Source of the DNA: Pseudarthrobacter sp. MM222
GTDB lineage: Bacteria; Actinomycetota; Actinomycetes; Actinomycetales; Micrococcaceae
Assembly (NCBI RefSeq): GCF_947090775.1
Contig: NZ_OX352321.1
Location: forward strand, 3,348,001-3,412,000
Reading direction: 5' to 3'
DNA length: 64,000 nucleotides
In this document: positions 53,179 through 63,974 of the stretch, in pieces
Position numbering within the stretch: position 1 is the first letter of the stretch
How the letters are laid out: every line of letters begins with the position of its first letter
The notes under the pieces: model-generated
Seen by the model: only the letters and a program-made list of their open reading frames with translations
What the model was told of the DNA's origin: nothing
The model's database searches: none
Translations under genes and position numbers: made by a program

Positions 53179-54048
53179 CTAGGCCAGCGGCCTCCCGGCC
53201 ATCCGCTCCAGCCGCCCGATCCGCTCATCCATTGGCGGGTGGGTCGAGAACAGCTTCGCCATTCCGCCACCCTGGAACGGGTTCGCGATCATCAGGTGCG
53301 AGGCATTGACCAGCCGCTGGTCCGTCGGCAGCGGCGCCAACTGCACGCCCTGCTCGATCTTGCGCAGGGCTGAGGCGAGGGCCAGCGGGTCCCCGGTCAG
53401 CACGGCACCGTCCTCGTCGGCGTCGAACTCCCGGGTGCGGGAAATGGCCATCTGGATCAATGACGCGGCAAACGGGGCCAGCAGGGCCATGGCAAGTGTG
53501 GCCAGCGGGTTCGCATTGCGCCGGTCACCACCGCCGAAGTACAGCAGCAGCTGCCCCACCGAGGTGATGACGCCGGCGACGGCGGCGGCCACTGAGGAGG
53601 TCAGGATGTCCCGGCTGTAGACGTGCATCAGCTCGTGGCCCAGCACCGCCCGGAGCTCCCGGGCATCGAGGAGCCGGAGGATCCCCGCGGTGCAGCACAC
53701 CGCCGCGTTCTGCGGGTTCCGTCCGGTGGCAAAGGCGTTCGGGGCCATCGTTGGCGAAATGTAGATCCTTGGCATCGGCTGCTGTGCCCGGCCGGACAGT
53801 TCCCGGACGGCCTGGTACAGCTGCGGCGCCTCGGCCTCATTCACCGGGAAGGCCTGCATCGCCCTGATGGCGATCTTGTCGCTGTTCCAATATCCGTAAG
53901 CCGTCGTGGCCACCCCGACCAGGGCCATGATCCAGATCGGGGCAGAACTGCGCGTGCTGGATCCGATCAGCGCGCCCAGTCCGAGCAACACCGCCCACAG
54001 CACACCGAAGAGGGCCGCGGTCTTCAGGCCATTGTGATGTCGATGCAC
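53179..54048 (-). CDS. htpX: HtpX-family membrane zinc protease
   Basis: A 289-aa M48 protease. Two N-terminal membrane segments (about 11-54) precede HELMH (138-142) and third zinc ligand Glu207 in REFDADEDGA, with C-terminal THPPMDERI. It degrades misfolded membrane proteins on the cytoplasmic side. GTG at 54048 is preferred over the GTG four codons upstream, as GGAGGG lies in front of it. Confidence 0.9.
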   Translation of the reverse strand: MHRHHNGLKTAALFGVLWAVLLGLGALIGSSTRSSAPIWIMALVGVATTAYGYWNSDKIAIRAMQAFPVNEAEAPQLYQAVRELSGRAQQPMPRIYISPTMAPNAFATGRNPQNAAVCCTAGILRLLDARELRAVLGHELMHVYSRDILTSSVAAAVAGVITSVGQLLLYFGGGDRRNANPLATLAMALLAPFAASLIQMAISRTREFDADEDGAVLTGDPLALASALRKIEQGVQLAPLPTDQRLVNASHLMIANPFQGGGMAKLFSTHPPMDERIGRLERMAGRPLA

Positions 54049-54115
54049 TGTCCCTCCCACACCGGGCTCCCGGTTGTGGCGTTCCGGGAACCGCTTTGTT
54101 CCGGAAAACGAGCCG

Positions 54116-55387
54116 CTACGGGACGGGGTTCCGCGCGTCGTACTTTAGGAAGCCCGACTGCAGGTGCGCCACCACCCATGCCACTGCGATGCACAACAAA
54201 CCACCGAGCAACAGGACCCAACCCTCACTCAAAAGTTTAGTCCCGCCGCCTGCAAGCATGTCCCCCACCCGCGGGCCACCGGCCACCACGACGATGAAGA
54301 CACCCTGCAGCCGCCCCCGCAGGTGGTCCGGGGCGGAGGCCTGCAGAATGGTGGTGCGGAAGACCGCGCTGATGGAGTCGGCGATGCCAGCGAGCGCGCA
54401 ACATAGTGCCGCGGGCAGGAGCCACAGCGTCACCCCGCTCTCGCCCGAGCGACCGGCAAACACCACCACCAGGCCGAAGCCGGCAATCGATGCTCCCCAG
54501 CCCATCACGGACCACACGACGGCGACCCCCTGCCGGCGCACGGCTCCCAACGGCCCGGAGAAAAGCCCCGCCAGGAAGGCCCCGACGGCGGTCGACGCCA
54601 GCAGGATTCCCACCGTGGCTTCGCCGCCGCCGATCATTAGCGCACCTATTGCGGGCAGCAGGGCCCGGGGCTGGGCGAAAATCATGGCGACAAGGTCGAT
54701 GATGAAGGTCATCCGCAGGTTGGGCCGTGTACCCAGGAACCGGAAGCCCTCGATAACGGACCGCAGCCCCGCGGGCCGTGCATGCTCTCCCGGCGGCATG
54801 GGCGGCAGCTTCAGGAGCGCCCAGAATGCGAAGGCGAAGCTGACGACGTCGATCGAATACGTCCAAGCGAAGCCGATCGAGGCCACCAGCACGCCGGCCA
54901 GCAGGGGCCCGGCCGTCATGCTCAGGCCGAAGCTCATCATGCTCAGGGCGTTGGCGGCCGGCAGCAGTTCCTTGCGGACCAGCACCGGGATGATGGCGCT
55001 GCGCGCAGGCTGGTTGATGGCCTGGGCGCCGCTCTGCACGGCAACGAGGACGTACAGCAGCCAGACGTTCCCCAGCTGCAGCCAGGACTGGAGCGCCAGG
55101 CAGGCGGTGGTCAACCAGAGGACGGAGGAGGCCAGCAGTGCCACCTTGCGGCGGTCGTGGGCGTCCGCGATCGAACCGCCGATCAGGCCGCCAAACACCA
55201 GCGGCACCAGGGCGAAAATGCTGAGCAGCCCCACATAGAGGCTGTCCTGGGTGAGGCGGTAGACCTCAAGGCTGACCGCCACGAGGGTCAGCTGGCTGCC
55301 CAGCGCGGAGACGGCTGAGCCCAGCCATAGACGGCGGAAGGCCGGACTTTCCCGCAACGGCGTGATGTCCGCCAAAAATTTCCCCAC
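54116..55387 (-). CDS. MFS exporter (EntS/MFS_3-like)
   Basis: A 423-aa 12-helix transporter. FRRLWLGSAVSALGSQLTLVAVSLEVYRLTQDSLYVGLL and the A-motif GGLIGGSIADAHDRRKV are typical of the MFS_3 group (EntS, multidrug). GTG start. EntS-type proteins export siderophores, but this gene has no nearby biosynthesis genes or iron box in the sequence I can see. Confidence 0.87.
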   Translation of the reverse strand: MGKFLADITPLRESPAFRRLWLGSAVSALGSQLTLVAVSLEVYRLTQDSLYVGLLSIFALVPLVFGGLIGGSIADAHDRRKVALLASSVLWLTTACLALQSWLQLGNVWLLYVLVAVQSGAQAINQPARSAIIPVLVRKELLPAANALSMMSFGLSMTAGPLLAGVLVASIGFAWTYSIDVVSFAFAFWALLKLPPMPPGEHARPAGLRSVIEGFRFLGTRPNLRMTFIIDLVAMIFAQPRALLPAIGALMIGGGEATVGILLASTAVGAFLAGLFSGPLGAVRRQGVAVVWSVMGWGASIAGFGLVVVFAGRSGESGVTLWLLPAALCCALAGIADSISAVFRTTILQASAPDHLRGRLQGVFIVVVAGGPRVGDMLAGGGTKLLSEGWVLLLGGLLCIAVAWVVAHLQSGFLKYDARNPVP

Positions 55388-55439
55388 CCGGTCACTTTAG
55401 AGGGCCGCGAACGCTGCCGTGGAACCGGGTTAGCCTTGC

Positions 55440-55464
55440 CTTATTGTGAGGCAATCATAATAAG
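55440..55464 (+). promoter_or_regulatory. Palindromic operator upstream of the CatR/FurA-type regulator
   Basis: CTTATTGTGA and TCATAATAAG form an inverted repeat with one mismatch around a GGCAA spacer, 16-40 bp before the regulator ATG. This fits Fur-family peroxide regulators (PerR/CatR/FurA). The regulator should autoregulate itself and the catalase from here. Confidence 0.75.
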
Positions 55465-55479
55465 TGCTTGAATGGGGTC

Positions 55480-55947
55480 ATGACAGTTTCCGCGGGCACT
55501 CACGATGCATGGGCTGCAGCCCTGCGCGCCCACGGACGCCGGGTGACGAAGCAGCGCCTCGCCGTGCTCGCCGCCGTCGAACACCATCCGCACTCCCCGG
55601 CCGAGAGCATTCTCGCCGCCGCCCGCCAGGAGCTGCCCGAACTGACGGCGCAGTCCGTTTACGTGGTCCTGGGCGACCTGACGGATCTGCGGATGCTGCG
55701 CCGCTTCGAGCCCCCGCATTCCCCAGCGCTGTATGAGACGCGCGTGGGCGACAACCACCACCACGCCGTGTGCATCGGCTGCGGCCGCGTCGAAGACGTC
55801 GAATGCGCCGTCGGTCACGCTCCGTGCCTCACCCCGCACTGGGACGAGGGCACCAAGCCGATGACCATCCAGATCGCCGATGTGATGTACCAAGGCATCT
55901 GCGAGGACTGCCAGCGCAGCCAAAAACTTCCCTCCGAACGAAACTAA
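55480..55947 (+). CDS. Fur-family peroxide-sensing regulator (CatR/FurA type)
   Basis: A 155-aa regulator. N-terminal winged helix ([29 protein letters not shown]) is followed by the metal-binding domain with [25 protein letters not shown] (first CxxC) and ICEDC (second). His-rich HHH is the regulatory Fe/Mn site where metal-catalysed oxidation inactivates CatR/PerR proteins. 25 bp upstream of katA; same layout as catR-catA of Streptomyces. ATG at 55480 has GGGG upstream. Confidence 0.88.
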   Translation: MTVSAGTHDAWAAALRAHGRRVTKQRLAVLAAVEHHPHSPAESILAAARQELPELTAQSVYVVLGDLTDLRMLRRFEPPHSPALYETRVGDNHHHAVCIGCGRVEDVECAVGHAPCLTPHWDEGTKPMTIQIADVMYQGICEDCQRSQKLPSERN

Positions 55948-55972
55948 GCAAGAAACTAGAAATAGGAGAAAG

Positions 55973-57490
55973 ATGACCCAGAACATCTCTGCGCCCGCAG
56001 TGTCGACAACCCAGTCAGGCGCCCCGGTCACGTCCGATGCCCATTCCCAGGCAACCGGCGCCGATGGCGCAATCATCCTGACCGATCACTACCTGATCGA
56101 GAAGCTGGCACAGTTCAACCGTGAGCGGGTTCCGGAGCGCGTAGTGCACGCCAAGGGCGGCGGCGCGTTCGGTACCTTCAAGACCACCGAGGACGTCTCG
56201 AAGTACACGAAGGCTGCTTTCCTGCAGCCCGGTGTTGAGACCGAGATGCTGATCCGCTTCTCCTCCGTCGCTGGCGAGAGCGGCTCCCCCGACACCTGGC
56301 GCGACCCCCGCGGCTTCGCCGTGAAGTTCTACACCACCGAGGGCAACTACGACCTCGTCGGCAACAACACCCCGGTCTTCTTCATCCGCGACGGCATCAA
56401 GTTCCCGGACTTCATCCACTCGCAGAAGCGCCTGCCGGGCAGCCACCTGCGCGACGCCGACATGCAGTGGGACTTCTGGACCCTTTCCCCCGAGTCCGCA
56501 CACCAGGTCACCTGGCTCATGGGCGACCGCGGCCTGCCGGCCTCCTGGCGTGAAATGCAGGGCTACGGCTCGCACACCTACCAGTGGATCAACGCCGAGG
56601 GCGAGCGCTTCTGGGTCAAGTACCACTTCAAGTCCAACCAGGGCGTCAACTCCATCACGGGCGACGAGGCCGAGGCACTGGCCGGCTCGGACGCGGACTT
56701 CTACATCCGCGACCTGCAGGAAAACATTGCCGCCGGCAACTTCCCGTCCTGGGACCTGCACGTCCAGGTCATGCCGTATGAAGACGCCAAGACGTACCGC
56801 TTCAACCCCTTCGACCTCACCAAGGTATGGCCGCACGCGGACTACCCGCTGATCAAGGTCGGCACCATGGAGCTGAACCGGAACCCGGAGAACTACTTCG
56901 CGCAGATCGAGCAGGCCACCTTCGCACCCTCGAACTTCGTGCCGGGCATTGCCGCTTCCCCGGACAAGATGCTGCAGGCCCGCATCTTCTCCTACGCGGA
57001 CGCACACCGCTACCGCGTGGGCACCAACCACGCGCAGCTCCCCGTCAACCTGCCCAAGAGCCAGGTCAACAACTACAGCCAGGACGGCGCCGGGCGTTAC
57101 CACTTCAACGCTCCCTCGGTTCCGGTCTATGCTCCCAACTCCGTCGGTGGTCCGGCTGCAGTGGAGCCGCAGAGCCCGGCCGGCGGCTGGGAGAACGACG
57201 GGGCGCTGACGCTCTCCGCGCACTCCCTCCACGCTGAGGACGGCGACTTCGGCCAGGCGGGCACGCTATACCGCGAAGTGTTCAACGACGGCGAAAAGGC
57301 CCGCCTGCTCGACACCATTACCGGTGCTGTGGGCGGCGTGAAGAACGCCGGCATCAAGGAACGGGCCATCCAGTACTGGACCAACGTCGACGCCGAGCTC
57401 GGCGCGAAGCTGCGCGCCAACCTGGGCGCGGCTGACGCCGGCGTCGTCGGCGGCACCTCCGACGCCGAAGCGGCGAACAAGATCGGCTAA
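55973..57490 (+). CDS. katA: Monofunctional heme catalase
   Basis: A 505-aa small-subunit catalase. Catalytic His59 ([10 protein letters not shown]), Asn132 (GNNTPVFF) and proximal heme ligand Tyr341 ([12 protein letters not shown]) are present. It dismutates H2O2 in the cytoplasm. AGGAGAAAG ribosome site. Downstream hairpin at 57517-57563 ends the transcript. Likely induced by peroxide through the Fur-family gene in front. Confidence 0.95.
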   Translation: MTQNISAPAVSTTQSGAPVTSDAHSQATGADGAIILTDHYLIEKLAQFNRERVPERVVHAKGGGAFGTFKTTEDVSKYTKAAFLQPGVETEMLIRFSSVAGESGSPDTWRDPRGFAVKFYTTEGNYDLVGNNTPVFFIRDGIKFPDFIHSQKRLPGSHLRDADMQWDFWTLSPESAHQVTWLMGDRGLPASWREMQGYGSHTYQWINAEGERFWVKYHFKSNQGVNSITGDEAEALAGSDADFYIRDLQENIAAGNFPSWDLHVQVMPYEDAKTYRFNPFDLTKVWPHADYPLIKVGTMELNRNPENYFAQIEQATFAPSNFVPGIAASPDKMLQARIFSYADAHRYRVGTNHAQLPVNLPKSQVNNYSQDGAGRYHFNAPSVPVYAPNSVGGPAAVEPQSPAGGWENDGALTLSAHSLHAEDGDFGQAGTLYREVFNDGEKARLLDTITGAVGGVKNAGIKERAIQYWTNVDAELGAKLRANLGAADAGVVGGTSDAEAANKIG

Positions 57491-57516
57491 CACCCCATTC
57501 CGTCTTCCGGACAATG

Positions 57517-57563
57517 AAACACCCCGCCGCGGCTGGAACTCGACCAGCCGCGGCGGGGTGTTT
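57517..57563 (+). terminator. katA terminator
   Basis: Perfect 20-bp stem (AAACACCCCGCCGCGGCTGG and its complement) with a 7-nt loop and TTTGCGTTTT tail, 27 bp after the catalase stop. Confidence 0.92.
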
Positions 57564-57627
57564 GCGTTTTTCCACATGGACGCCGCATCCCTCGCAGTGT
57601 GGCCAGCCACGTCCGTACGATTCATCC

Positions 57628-58263
57628 ATGACCCCATTCGAAGGCATCCCGGATGCCGCCTTCCGGTTCTACTCCGACCTCGAACGAAACAACAACCGCG
57701 ACTGGTGGCTGGAACACAAGGCAATCTACGACGCCGCGGTGAAAGCACCGCTGACGCGGTTGCTTGCCGAACTGGAGCCGGCCTTTGGTGCGGCGAAGCT
57801 CTTCCGGCCCAACCGGGATGTCCGGTTTTCGCTCGATAAATCACCCTACAAGACGGCCCAGGGGGCGTTCGCCTCGACGGCGGAGGGTGTGGGCTTCTAC
57901 GTCCAGCTCAGCGCTGATGGCCTTCTCATTGGCGGGGGCTGTCACACCCACTCGCCGGCGCAGCTCGCACGCCTGCGTGGCTCCGTCGATGCCGAATCAA
58001 GCGGCCAGGAGCTGCAAAGGATCGTGGAGGCGATTGCTTCGTCCGGCTTCGAGGTGGAGGGCGAGCGCCTCAAGACTGTCCCGCGGGGATTCGACAAGGA
58101 TCATCCACGGGCCGATCTGCTCAAGCACAAGTCACTCACCGCGGGCATGAACGTGGGCCGGCCCGGCTGGCTCGCCACGCCTGCAGCAGCCGACCAGGTG
58201 GCCCGGCGCTGGGAGGAGCTGCGGCCGCTGGTGGAGTGGATCAGCCGCTACGCCGCACCCTAA
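57628..58263 (+). CDS. DUF2461 family protein
   Basis: A 211-aa cytoplasmic protein. GIPDAAFRFYSDLERNNNRDWWLEHKAIYDAAVKAPL, RPNRDVRFSLDKSPYKT and GFYVQLSADGLLIGGGC are the DUF2461 signatures; function unknown. ATG at 57628 lies after the katA terminator; the longer frame would run through that hairpin. Confidence 0.87.
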   Translation: MTPFEGIPDAAFRFYSDLERNNNRDWWLEHKAIYDAAVKAPLTRLLAELEPAFGAAKLFRPNRDVRFSLDKSPYKTAQGAFASTAEGVGFYVQLSADGLLIGGGCHTHSPAQLARLRGSVDAESSGQELQRIVEAIASSGFEVEGERLKTVPRGFDKDHPRADLLKHKSLTAGMNVGRPGWLATPAAADQVARRWEELRPLVEWISRYAAP

Positions 58264-58493
58264 CGGTGACCGGACAAACGCCGAAGTCGCTCAGAGCCAG
58301 AAGGGGTCAGAACCAGAACCGGTCAGGCGAGGGTGAACGCGATGTTCGACCAATAGGTGGTTGGCTCAAACGGCATCGGGGTCACCACAGCCACTTACGC
58401 TCCGATCCCGTCCGCCTGCTCGGCCGGCCTGAGTCTCGGCGGGAGCGGGTGCAGGATCCTCTTATTGTCACAGGTGCCTGAAAGACTAGGGAC

Positions 58494-60062
58494 ATGGACG
58501 GCAATCGGAAGCCCGAAGTGGTTCGGGCAGGGCACGGCGCTGGAGACGGCGTGACCGTCGCGGACCTGGTCCGGCTCGTGGCCGCCCTGCCTGCCCCGGA
58601 CAGCCCTGCCGCCCTCATCAACGAGTTGCGCTGCCTGGAGGACCTGAAGTCCGCCCTGGCCGCCCGCCAGGCCCGGGACGCCGTCGCCTTCGACTTAGCC
58701 CAGCGCCGCGCCCAGCAGGCCGCCGGCGTCCCCGTCGGCGGGCTCGGGACCGGGGTGGCGGCGCAGATCGCGCTCGCCCGGCGCGAATCCCCCGCTAAGG
58801 GCGGCCGGCTCCTGGGCCTGGCCAAGGCCCTCGTGACCGAAATGCCGCACACCCTCGGCGCGCTGGAGACCGGCCAGCTCAACGAATGGCGCGCCACTTT
58901 GCTTGTGAAGGAGACCGCTTGCCTGCCCGCGGCGGACCGGGCCGCCGTCGACGAGGAACTCGCCGCCGACACAGGCACCTTCACCGGCGCCGGGGACCGG
59001 ACCATCGTCGCCGCGGCCCGCGCGGCGGCGTATCGGCGGGACCCGCGGTCCGTCACCCAACGGGCGGCCCATGCCGCCGCCGACCGGCATGTCAGCCTCC
59101 GTCCCGCGCCGGACACCATGACCTACCTGACCGCGCTGCTGCCGGTTGCGGAGGGTGTCGCGGCCTACACCGCCCTGTCCCGGCACGCCGACACCGCCTG
59201 CACCGCCGGGGATTCCCGCGGCCGCGGCCAGCTGATGGCGGACGCCCTGGTCGAACGCACCACCGGCAGGGCAGGCGGGATCAGCGGCATCGAGATCCAG
59301 CTCGTTCTGACCGACCGCACCCTGTTTCAGGGCGACTCCGAACCAGCCCGGCTTCCCGGCTACGGCATCGTCCCCGCCGGCTGGGCCCGCGAACTGATCA
59401 AGGGTGCCGGCTCCGGCTCGGCGCCCGGTGGCGGCTCCGGCCTGCCCGCCGGCTCGCATCCCGGCACGGAAGGCGGCCGGGGCACCGACGGGGACCCCGG
59501 CAACCGCTACCTGCAGATCTGGCTGCGGCGGCTCTACACCGCCCCCGGCACCGGGGACCTCGTCGGAATGGACTCCCGCGCCCGGCTCTTTCCGCCCGGG
59601 CTCCGCCGCTTCCTCCAGACCCGCGATCAGACCTGCCGCACCCCCTACTGCGACGCCCCGATCCGCCACATGGACCACGTCCTCCCCTGGGCCGAAGGAG
59701 GACCCACCACCGCGGCCAACGGCGCCGGGCTTTGCGAAGCCTGCAACCACACCAAAGAAACCCCCGGCTGGACCAGCCGTCCATGCCCCGGACCCGCCGG
59801 CGGCGACGAACCCAGACGGCGACACACCCTCGAAGTCACCACCCCCACCGGCCACACCTACCATTCCACCGCACCACCCCAGCCCGGCACGCCCCTCCGG
59901 CGATCAAGTGCCCAAAGCTCAGGTGCCCGAAGTCCACTCACCGCCCCGGCAGCTATGACTTCAAACGGCCCGACATTTCCGACGCGAACTCCGGCACCAT
60001 GCCAAGACACTCAAACGGGTCCGGGCGGCTTCCCCGGGCGCAGCCTGATCCGCCGCTGCTGA
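58494..60062 (+). CDS. DUF222/HNH endonuclease-like protein (13E12-repeat type)
   Basis: A 522-aa protein with an N-terminal DUF222 region (about 25-300) and a C-terminal HNH motif ([46 protein letters not shown]) with paired Cys zinc ligands. Family members are dispersed repeat genes in mycobacteria (13E12) and arthrobacters, often of mobile origin. The gene has a low-complexity linker (about 303-333, Gly/Ser/Pro-rich) and a C-terminal Ser/Pro/Thr tail. The role is unknown. Confidence 0.88.
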   Translation: MDGNRKPEVVRAGHGAGDGVTVADLVRLVAALPAPDSPAALINELRCLEDLKSALAARQARDAVAFDLAQRRAQQAAGVPVGGLGTGVAAQIALARRESPAKGGRLLGLAKALVTEMPHTLGALETGQLNEWRATLLVKETACLPAADRAAVDEELAADTGTFTGAGDRTIVAAARAAAYRRDPRSVTQRAAHAAADRHVSLRPAPDTMTYLTALLPVAEGVAAYTALSRHADTACTAGDSRGRGQLMADALVERTTGRAGGISGIEIQLVLTDRTLFQGDSEPARLPGYGIVPAGWARELIKGAGSGSAPGGGSGLPAGSHPGTEGGRGTDGDPGNRYLQIWLRRLYTAPGTGDLVGMDSRARLFPPGLRRFLQTRDQTCRTPYCDAPIRHMDHVLPWAEGGPTTAANGAGLCEACNHTKETPGWTSRPCPGPAGGDEPRRRHTLEVTTPTGHTYHSTAPPQPGTPLRRSSAQSSGARSPLTAPAAMTSNGPTFPTRTPAPCQDTQTGPGGFPGRSLIRRC

Positions 60063-60088
60063 CAGAAACGCAAGGGACAGGCCGGCCG

Positions 60089-60108
60089 GCAGGCAGGCAG
60101 GCAGGCAC
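60089..60108. repeat. GGCA microsatellite (five units)
   Basis: Five perfect GGCA units, 27 bp after the HNH-gene stop. A slippage-prone tract in a noncoding stretch. Confidence 0.8.
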
Positions 60109-60150
60109 GGTCAGCATCCCGCGCAGTCCGCGTCGGTGCCGGAGGACGCA

Positions 60151-60186
60151 AAACCGCCCGCCGATCAGGTGATCGACGGGCGGTTT
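60151..60186. terminator. Bidirectional terminator between HNH and permease genes
   Basis: AAACCGCCCGCCGATC / GATCGACGGGCGGTTT, one mismatch in 16, AGGT loop. A/T-rich ends on both sides suit converging transcripts. Confidence 0.8.
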
Positions 60187-60241
60187 GGGTCACTTGCGGG
60201 GAATCACAACGCGGGACAGTTCCCACGGACAGCGCGGAAGC

Positions 60242-61819
60242 TTAGGCGCGGGTGAACTCGTCGTCGTTGTCTTGCACCTTCTGGTCCACCGGTTCCGCGG
60301 CCGGAGCGGCGACGACCGCCGGGCCGTTGACGGAAGCCTTGGCGTCGGCGAACTTCTCGTTCAGCCGCGAGTGGCGCTGACCGTAGGAGAAGTAGATGAT
60401 GACACCGATCACGAGCCAGCCGGCGAAGAAGATCCAGGTCTCAACGGCGAGGTTCGTCATCAGGTAGAGGCACAGGACCGCCGAGACGATCGGGAGCACC
60501 TTACCGAACGGCACGCGGAACGCCGGCTTGAGGTCCGGGCGCTTTTTGCGCAGCACCAGGATGCCCAGGCTCACCATCACGAACGCGGACAGCGTGCCGA
60601 TGTTGATCATTTCCTCCAGCAGGTCCACATTCGTCAACCCGGCAACGAGGGCCACGCCTGCGCCGCAGATGATCTGGAGGCGGACCGGCGTCGCGCGGGT
60701 GGCGCTGGTCTTGGACAGGGAACGCGGCAGCAGGCCGTCGCGACTCATTGCCAGGACCACCCGGGAAAGACCCATCAGCAGCACCATGATCACCGTGGTG
60801 AGGCCAACGAGGGATCCGAAGGCGATGATCTTGGCCGCGTCGGTATTCCCCACGGCCTCGAAGGCGGTGGTGAGTGTCGGATTCTCGGCTTCGGCCAGCT
60901 CGGTGTAGGACACCATGCCGGTCAAGGCCAGCGACACGAGGATGTAGAGGACGGTGACGACGGCGAGACCGCCAAAGATGCCGCGGGGCAGCGTCTTCTG
61001 CGGGTTCTTGACCTCTTCGGCCGAGGTGGCCACGACGTCGAAGCCGATGAAGGCAAAGAAGACCAGGGCAGCGCCGGCGAAGATTCCCAGCGTGCCGTAC
61101 TGAGCGGGCGCCGCGCCGGTCAGGAATCCAAAGAAGGACTGCTTGAGGACGTCGGCGGTTCCGGTGCCGCCGGTCGGCTCCGAGGCCGGCACGAACGGTG
61201 CGTAGTTCTCAAACTTCACGTAGGTGAAGCCCACCACAATGACGAACAGCACGACGGCGATCTTGATCAGGGTGAAAACGTTTCCGACGCGGGCCGACAG
61301 CTTGGTCCCCAGCACCAGCAGCACGGTGAACACCGCCACGATCAGGAAGGCACCCCAGTAGAGGTCGACCCCGCCGAGGGAGATCGACGGCGGAATGTCG
61401 ACGCCCATCAGCGCGAACACCTTGCTGAGGTAGATGCCCCAGTACTTGGCGATCACGGCGCCGGCCGTAAAGAGTTCCAGGATCAGGTTCCAGCCGATGA
61501 TCCATGCGAGCAATTCACCCATGGTGGCGTAGGTAAACACGTAGGCCGAGCCTGCCACCGGGATGGCCGTGGCGAACTCGGCGTAGCACATGATAGCGAG
61601 AGCGCACGTGACGGCGGCGATGGCGAAAGATATCGTCACTGCCGGTCCGGAGAAGTTCGCGGCGGCTTTGGCCCCTACGGAGAAGATTCCGGCGCCGACA
61701 GCAACGGCGACGCCCATAATCATGAGGTCCCAGGTACTGAGTGACCGCTTGAGCGTACGTCCCGGTTCATCGGCGTCAGCCATGGACTGCTCGATGGTTT
61801 TGGTCCGGAATAGGTTCAT
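60242..61819 (-). CDS. Cationic amino-acid transporter (APC/CAT family)
   Basis: A 525-aa APC permease with about 14 membrane segments. LKRSLSTWDLMIMGVAVAVGAGIFSVGAKAA (helix 1), SAYVFTYATMGELLAWIIGWNLILE and FFAFIGFDVVATSAEEVKNPQKTLPRGI are CAT-type (YhdG/Cat-1-like) signatures. Takes up amino acids, basic ones most likely, by proton symport. The ATG at 61819 is preferred; a GTG four codons upstream is also possible. Two palindromes lie upstream. Confidence 0.88.
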   Translation of the reverse strand: MNLFRTKTIEQSMADADEPGRTLKRSLSTWDLMIMGVAVAVGAGIFSVGAKAAANFSGPAVTISFAIAAVTCALAIMCYAEFATAIPVAGSAYVFTYATMGELLAWIIGWNLILELFTAGAVIAKYWGIYLSKVFALMGVDIPPSISLGGVDLYWGAFLIVAVFTVLLVLGTKLSARVGNVFTLIKIAVVLFVIVVGFTYVKFENYAPFVPASEPTGGTGTADVLKQSFFGFLTGAAPAQYGTLGIFAGAALVFFAFIGFDVVATSAEEVKNPQKTLPRGIFGGLAVVTVLYILVSLALTGMVSYTELAEAENPTLTTAFEAVGNTDAAKIIAFGSLVGLTTVIMVLLMGLSRVVLAMSRDGLLPRSLSKTSATRATPVRLQIICGAGVALVAGLTNVDLLEEMINIGTLSAFVMVSLGILVLRKKRPDLKPAFRVPFGKVLPIVSAVLCLYLMTNLAVETWIFFAGWLVIGVIIYFSYGQRHSRLNEKFADAKASVNGPAVVAAPAAEPVDQKVQDNDDEFTRA

Positions 61820-61872
61820 AGGAAAGTCCACAATCTCGATAACTTGTTGGAAACAGACCTATCCATCGTAGT

Positions 61873-61887
61873 GTCCATCCAGTGGAC
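61873..61887. promoter_or_regulatory. Palindrome upstream of the amino-acid permease, copy A
   Basis: GTCCATCCAGTGGAC: perfect 5-bp arms with a 5-bp spacer, 54-68 bp before the ATG. Candidate operator. Confidence 0.4.
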
Positions 61888-61897
61888 GACCATTTTT

Positions 61898-61914
61898 GTC
61901 CCACATACTGAGAC
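61898..61914. promoter_or_regulatory. Palindrome upstream of the amino-acid permease, copy B
   Basis: GTCCCACATACTGAGAC: 6-bp arms with one mismatch, 5-bp spacer. The half-sites resemble those of IclR-type regulators; no regulator is next to it, so the assignment is tentative. Confidence 0.4.
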
Positions 61915-61959
61915 GCTCACGGTGGTCGCCAGGATGATCCGTACCGGTTTGGCGCGGCC

Positions 61960-62367
61960 TCAGACCGGCCAGTCCATCAGGGTGGAGCGGATTAGGAAGC
62001 GTTTGCCCTCGGGAGCTTCCACCGAGAACCCGCTCCCCCGGCCCGGTACGACGTCCACGGTCAAGTGGGTATGGCTCCAGTAATTGAACTGCTCCCTGGA
62101 CATCCAGAATTCCACCGGCTGGGGCTGCAACCCGTCCGAAATGTCGAACAGCCCGAGCTGCACGTCCGAGTCGCCGGTGATGAACTCCCCGGCCGGATAG
62201 CACATCGGCGAGGAACCGTCGCAGCAGCCCCCGGACTGGTGGAACATCAGCGGCCCATGCTGCTTCCACAGCTTGCGCAGCAGGTCAACGGACTCAGGGG
62301 TGAGCGCCACCCGCGAGAAGTCCTCTCCGGGGCGGGTCACGGCGGCGTCGAGCCGGGTCTGGGACAT
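61960..62367 (-). CDS. DUF779 family protein
   Basis: A 135-aa protein. LMFHQSGGCCDGSSPMCYPAGEF is the DUF779 hallmark, with three or four Cys. The family is regularly encoded next to acetaldehyde dehydrogenases, as here. The metal or cofactor role is unproven. ATG at 62367 with GAGG upstream; the longer frame is a shadow of the aldehyde dehydrogenase end. Confidence 0.87.
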   Translation of the reverse strand: MSQTRLDAAVTRPGEDFSRVALTPESVDLLRKLWKQHGPLMFHQSGGCCDGSSPMCYPAGEFITGDSDVQLGLFDISDGLQPQPVEFWMSREQFNYWSHTHLTVDVVPGRGSGFSVEAPEGKRFLIRSTLMDWPV

Positions 62368-62400
62368 CGGGGCCTCATCTGGGTTGTCTGGGAAGTGGTG

Positions 62401-62438
62401 CGGGCGGGGACGGATCAGTTCTGATCCGTCCCCGCCCG
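62401..62438. repeat. 18-bp perfect inverted repeat between ALDH and DUF779 genes
   Basis: CGGGCGGGGACGGATCAG and its complement are separated by two bases. It lies between the ALDH stop and DUF779 start and has no T tract. In RNA it would form a very stable hairpin that may protect the upstream message or limit read-through. Confidence 0.8.
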
Positions 62439-62450
62439 GGTCGGTGCGGC

Positions 62451-63974
<1,524 letters not shown>

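Noticed and set aside
54116..55387. Siderophore exporter linked to the iron-box operon
   Set aside because: The MFS protein resembles EntS, but it lies about 49 kb away, has no iron box and no biosynthetic neighbours in view.
58264..58493. Short GGTCAG-like repeats before the HNH gene
   Set aside because: Only two or three imperfect occurrences; consistent with chance, no symmetry.
60185..61744. 519-codon plus-strand frame opposite the amino-acid permease
   Set aside because: Asp/Gly/His/Gln-rich antisense shadow of a membrane protein; the permease has intact motifs.
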